DNA of 64,000 bases. It comes from Babesia bovis T2Bo. Its lineage: Eukaryota; Apicomplexa; Aconoidasida; Piroplasmida; Babesiidae. Made by a program: the position numbers and the translations under genes. Shown one piece after another: positions 63,601-64,000 of this stretch. The stretch lies in contig NW_026261572.1 of NCBI RefSeq assembly GCF_000165395.2, positions 763,913 to 827,912 on the forward strand, written 5' to 3'. How positions within the stretch are numbered: position 1 is the first letter of the stretch; each line of letters opens with the position of its first letter. The notes beneath the pieces are model-generated. The model had not been told where the DNA came from, ran no database searches, and saw nothing but the letters and a program-made list of their open reading frames with translations.

Positions 63601-64000
63601 AAGAGGTTTCCGAGATTCCATCTGACCACGAGACCGTTGAGCCTACAGTCTCTGACCACGAGAGTGTATCCAGCGGTAGCGAGTCTGAGGAAGAGGTTTC
63701 CGAGATTCCATCTGACCACGAGACCGTTGAGCCTACAGTCTCTGACCACGAGAGTGTATCCAGCGGTAGCGAGTCTGAGGAAGAGGTTTCCGAGATTTCT
63801 TCAGACCACGAGACCGTTGAGCCTATAGTCTCTGACCACGAGAGTGTATCCAGCGGCAGCGAGTCTGAGGAAGAGGTTTCCGAGATTCCATCTGACCACG
63901 AGACCGTTGAGCCTATAGTCTCTGACCACGAGAGTGTATCCAGCGGTAGCGAGTCTGAGGAAGAGGTTTCCGAGATTCCATCTGACCACGAGACCGTTGA
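57630..64000 (+). CDS. Giant acidic repeat protein (3' end beyond window)
   Basis: From ATG 57630 the frame stays open to the last base (more than 2,120 codons). Residues 22-50 form a recessed hydrophobic segment (FLFKILKWSVGITGITALL ending near FCADI) like the recessed signals of exported apicomplexan proteins. Residues 50-380 are a polar region with DDDDD and Lys clusters (KKDCKKKKTKKDD). The rest is built from 30-residue units with the core SDHETVEPIV and SDHESVSSGSESEEEVSEIP, very rich in Glu and Ser, with many potential casein kinase II sites. Longer non-repeat cassettes (PPPSFDLSGDGF... to ...TWDGIHGKPLPE) recur between tracts. A secreted or surface antigen is inferred; no family was recognised. 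The real start could include an upstream exon at 57550. Confidence 0.82.
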   Translation, partial: MEEAAGGFVSAKSHARDNRRSTFLFKILKWSVGITGITALLANNAFCADIIPRVNAGSGPAFSHRFTKGDSQPNKVGAKLVNRLIADDDDDKIVINKTEVARRRDSVVSNGAPKQVNTSNLTIPGMTKEQSKSHSTRASTSSLSQDEVFIPAPTNLISGLWKGFLTTKKPAGSRGAESDSDVVSPPVSTKSKPPVQLKSELIKDKSGDSRTILVDNCVDDTVMKRVGNIASVNKVNLESVKTLNYQRTDAFNAKTLRKNVAKEATGLQKKTEVRKEIIDSDADDDIYMGHPTNEPKKDCKKKKTKKDDRVVDDDVDDDDLILHQGFSKLGGRVVHPHLSESCNFVPPKVSGFPHTGSHLLSQGHVMPNKPSGTSEHNFTGPTFFIKQPVGVSDDIGGDDFAAPSKPRDNKPCDIKVPTIIPSTESGDEIEEGDIIVSDEELVKPVVSDEKEDADVCPAVVPPPSFDLSGDGFESVDDTSDVSDDDSCLVGWNSRPSAGTSRYEPGKVPATEDVLVGDNVADSDSSLDSDSDSSGESGQSSDDEIVTWDGIHGKPLPEEASEIPSDHETVEPTVSDHESVSSGSESEEEVSEIPSDHETVEPTVSDHESVSGGSESGEEVSEIPSDHETVEPIVSDHESVSSGSESEEEVSEIPSDHETVEPIVSDHESVSSGSESEEEVSEIPSDHETVEPIFSDHESVSSGSESEEEVSEIPSDHETVEPIVSDHESVSSGSESEEEVSEISSDESVSSGSESEEEVSEIPSDHETVEPIVSDHESVSSGSESEEEVSEIPSDHETVEPIVSDHESVSSGSESEEEVSEIPSDHETVEPIVSDHESVSSGSESEEEVSEIPSDHETVEPIVSDHESVSSGSESEEEVSEIPSDHETVEPIVSDEKEDADVCPAVVPPPSFDLSGDGFESVDDTSDVSDDDSCLVGWNSRPSAGTSRYEPGKVPATEDVLVGDNVADSDSSLDSDSDSSGESGQSSDDEIVTWDGIHGKPLPEEASEIPSDHETVEPTVSDHESVSSGSESEEEVSEIPSDHETVEPTVSDHESVSGGSESGEEVSEIPSDHETVEPIVSDHESVSSGSESEEEVSEIPSDHETVEPIFSDHESVSSGSESEEEVSEIPSDHETVEPIVSDHESVSSGSESEEEVSEISSDESVSSGSESEEEVSEIPSDHETVEPIVSDHESVSSGSESEEEVSEIPSDHETVEPIVSDHESVSSGSESEEEVSEIPSDHETVEPIVSDHESVSSGSESEEEVSEIPSDHETVEPIVSDHESVSSGSESEEEVSEIPSDHETVEPIVSDHESVSSGSESEEEVSEIPSDHETVEPIVSDHESVSSGSESEEEVSEIPSDHETVEPIVSDHESVSSGSESEEEVSEIPSDHETVEPIVSDHESVSSGSESEEEVSEIPSDHETVEPIIPPPSFDLSGDGFDYIDDWSSDEESVSPAVSEAEISVDEPCDNYNHLDDEDEIITWDGIHGKPLPEDICEIPSDHETVEPIVSDHESVSSGSESEEEVSEIPSDHETVEPIVSDHESVSSGSESEEEVSEIPSDHETVEPIVSDHESVSSGSESEEEVSEISSDESVSSGSESEEEVSEIPSDHETVEPIVSDHESVSSGSESEEEVSEIPSDHETVEPIVSDHESVSSGSESEEEVSEIPSDHETVEPIVSDHESVSSGSESEEEVSEISSDESVSSGSESEEEVSEIPSDHETVEPIVSDHESVSSGSESEEEVSEIPSDHETVEPIVSDHESVSSGSESEEEVSEIPSDHETVEPIVSDHESVSSGSESEEEVSDIPSDHETVEPIILPPSFDLSGDGFDYIDDGSSDEEIVSPAVSEAEISVDEPCDNYNHLDDEDEIITWDGIHGKPLPEDICEIPSDHETVEPTVSDHESVSSGSESEEEVSEIPSDHETVEPIVSDHESVSSGSESEEEVSEIPSDHETVEPIFSDHESVSSGSESEEELSEISSDESVSSGSESEEEVSEIPSDHETVEPTVSDHESVSSGSESEEEVSEIPSDHETVEPTVSDHESVSSGSESEEEVSEISSDHETVEPIVSDHESVSSGSESEEEVSEIPSDHETVEPIVSDHESVSSGSESEEEVSEIPSDHETV
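58967..61908 (+). repeat. Type A higher-order repeat, two copies of a cassette plus 30-residue units
   Basis: A block starting with a PPPSFDLSGDGFESVDD cassette (about 58967) recurs at 60305, an offset of exactly 1,338 nt (446 codons). Each cassette runs to GIHGKPLPEEASEIP and is followed by a tract of 90-nt units: about eleven in the first copy and more in the second. Copies are near-identical even at silent positions, so the duplication is recent or maintained by gene conversion. Some units are shortened to SSDESVSSGSESEEEVSE, and these occur at the same relative place in both copies. Confidence 0.9.
61909..64000 (+). repeat. Type B higher-order repeat, second cassette type
   Basis: A different cassette (PPPSFDLSGDGFDYIDD... 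with SVDEPCDNYNHLDDEDE and PLPEDICEIP) begins near 61909 and recurs near 63076, an offset of 1,167 nt (389 codons) measured at the shared TGGCATTCAT. Each copy is followed by the same 90-nt units as type A. The second copy runs off the window. Confidence 0.88.

Noticed and set aside
59218..63828. Second plus-strand frames in the repeats (for example 59218-59526 and 63427-63828)
   Set aside because: These are out-of-frame shadows of the same repeat, each ended by cassette or short-unit sequence.
59247..63989. Long minus-strand frames through the repeat region (for example 59279-60616 and 61107-61892), with repetitive Leu/Arg/Val-rich translations
   Set aside because: The 90-nt unit happens to lack stops in several frames, so every repetition extends them. 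The plus-strand frame from 57630 has an ATG, a hydrophobic leader, unique cassettes and no break, while the antisense frames start and stop at cassette borders.
1..64000. Search for tRNA, rRNA, CRISPR arrays and transposon ends
   Set aside because: No cloverleaf with a T-loop consensus, no rRNA-like conserved block, no regularly spaced direct repeats outside the coding repeats, and no terminal inverted repeats were found by eye.

Overview
The window looks like nuclear DNA of a piroplasm apicomplexan, most likely Babesia sensu stricto. The signs are many tiny spliceosomal introns (nearly all 33-43 nt, GT...AG), a moderately AT-rich base composition, very tight gene packing, a eukaryotic gene set, an organelle-targeted DNA gyrase A (a plastid/apicoplast marker), and long repeat-bearing or secreted proteins with no recognisable family. 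The species call is inference. No rRNA, tRNA, CRISPR array or transposable element was recognised.

Left part (1-18.3 kb): tail of an unidentified gene; CPSF160 (CPSF1); eRF1 on the minus strand; PAM16 and an unidentified 863-residue protein 14 nt apart; mitochondrial HSP70; a small Cys-rich secreted protein; a metaxin/Sam37-like protein; mitochondrial ribosomal protein uS14m; and a seven-exon gene that reads as TFIIF-alpha. Mitochondrial import (PAM16, mtHSP70, metaxin) is well represented.

Middle (18.3-24.4 kb): an AT-rich, gene-poor stretch with one intact secreted protein of unknown family (21.3-22.7 kb), surrounded by broken coding remnants. It looks like a lineage-specific island among housekeeping genes.

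24.4-43.8 kb: RPS2, a small secretory ORF, a glutaminyl cyclase, an EF-hand light chain, a DHHC palmitoyltransferase, a 2,820-residue alpha-helical giant (possibly a large nucleoporin), ORC5, mitochondrial L12, and a large Ser/Lys-rich nuclear-looking protein.

44.7-55.8 kb: an RNA polymerase I factor of the RRN7/TAF1B type, a Neo1/ATP9-type P4-ATPase, a small unidentified gene, and gyrase A with a bipartite leader. Several convergent genes stop 0-3 nt apart.

57.6 kb to the end: an open-ended acidic protein built from 30-residue repeats arranged in larger duplicated blocks. Many exon structures below were assembled by hand from splice consensus, reading-frame continuity and family resemblance. 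They are predictions that RNA-seq would settle.
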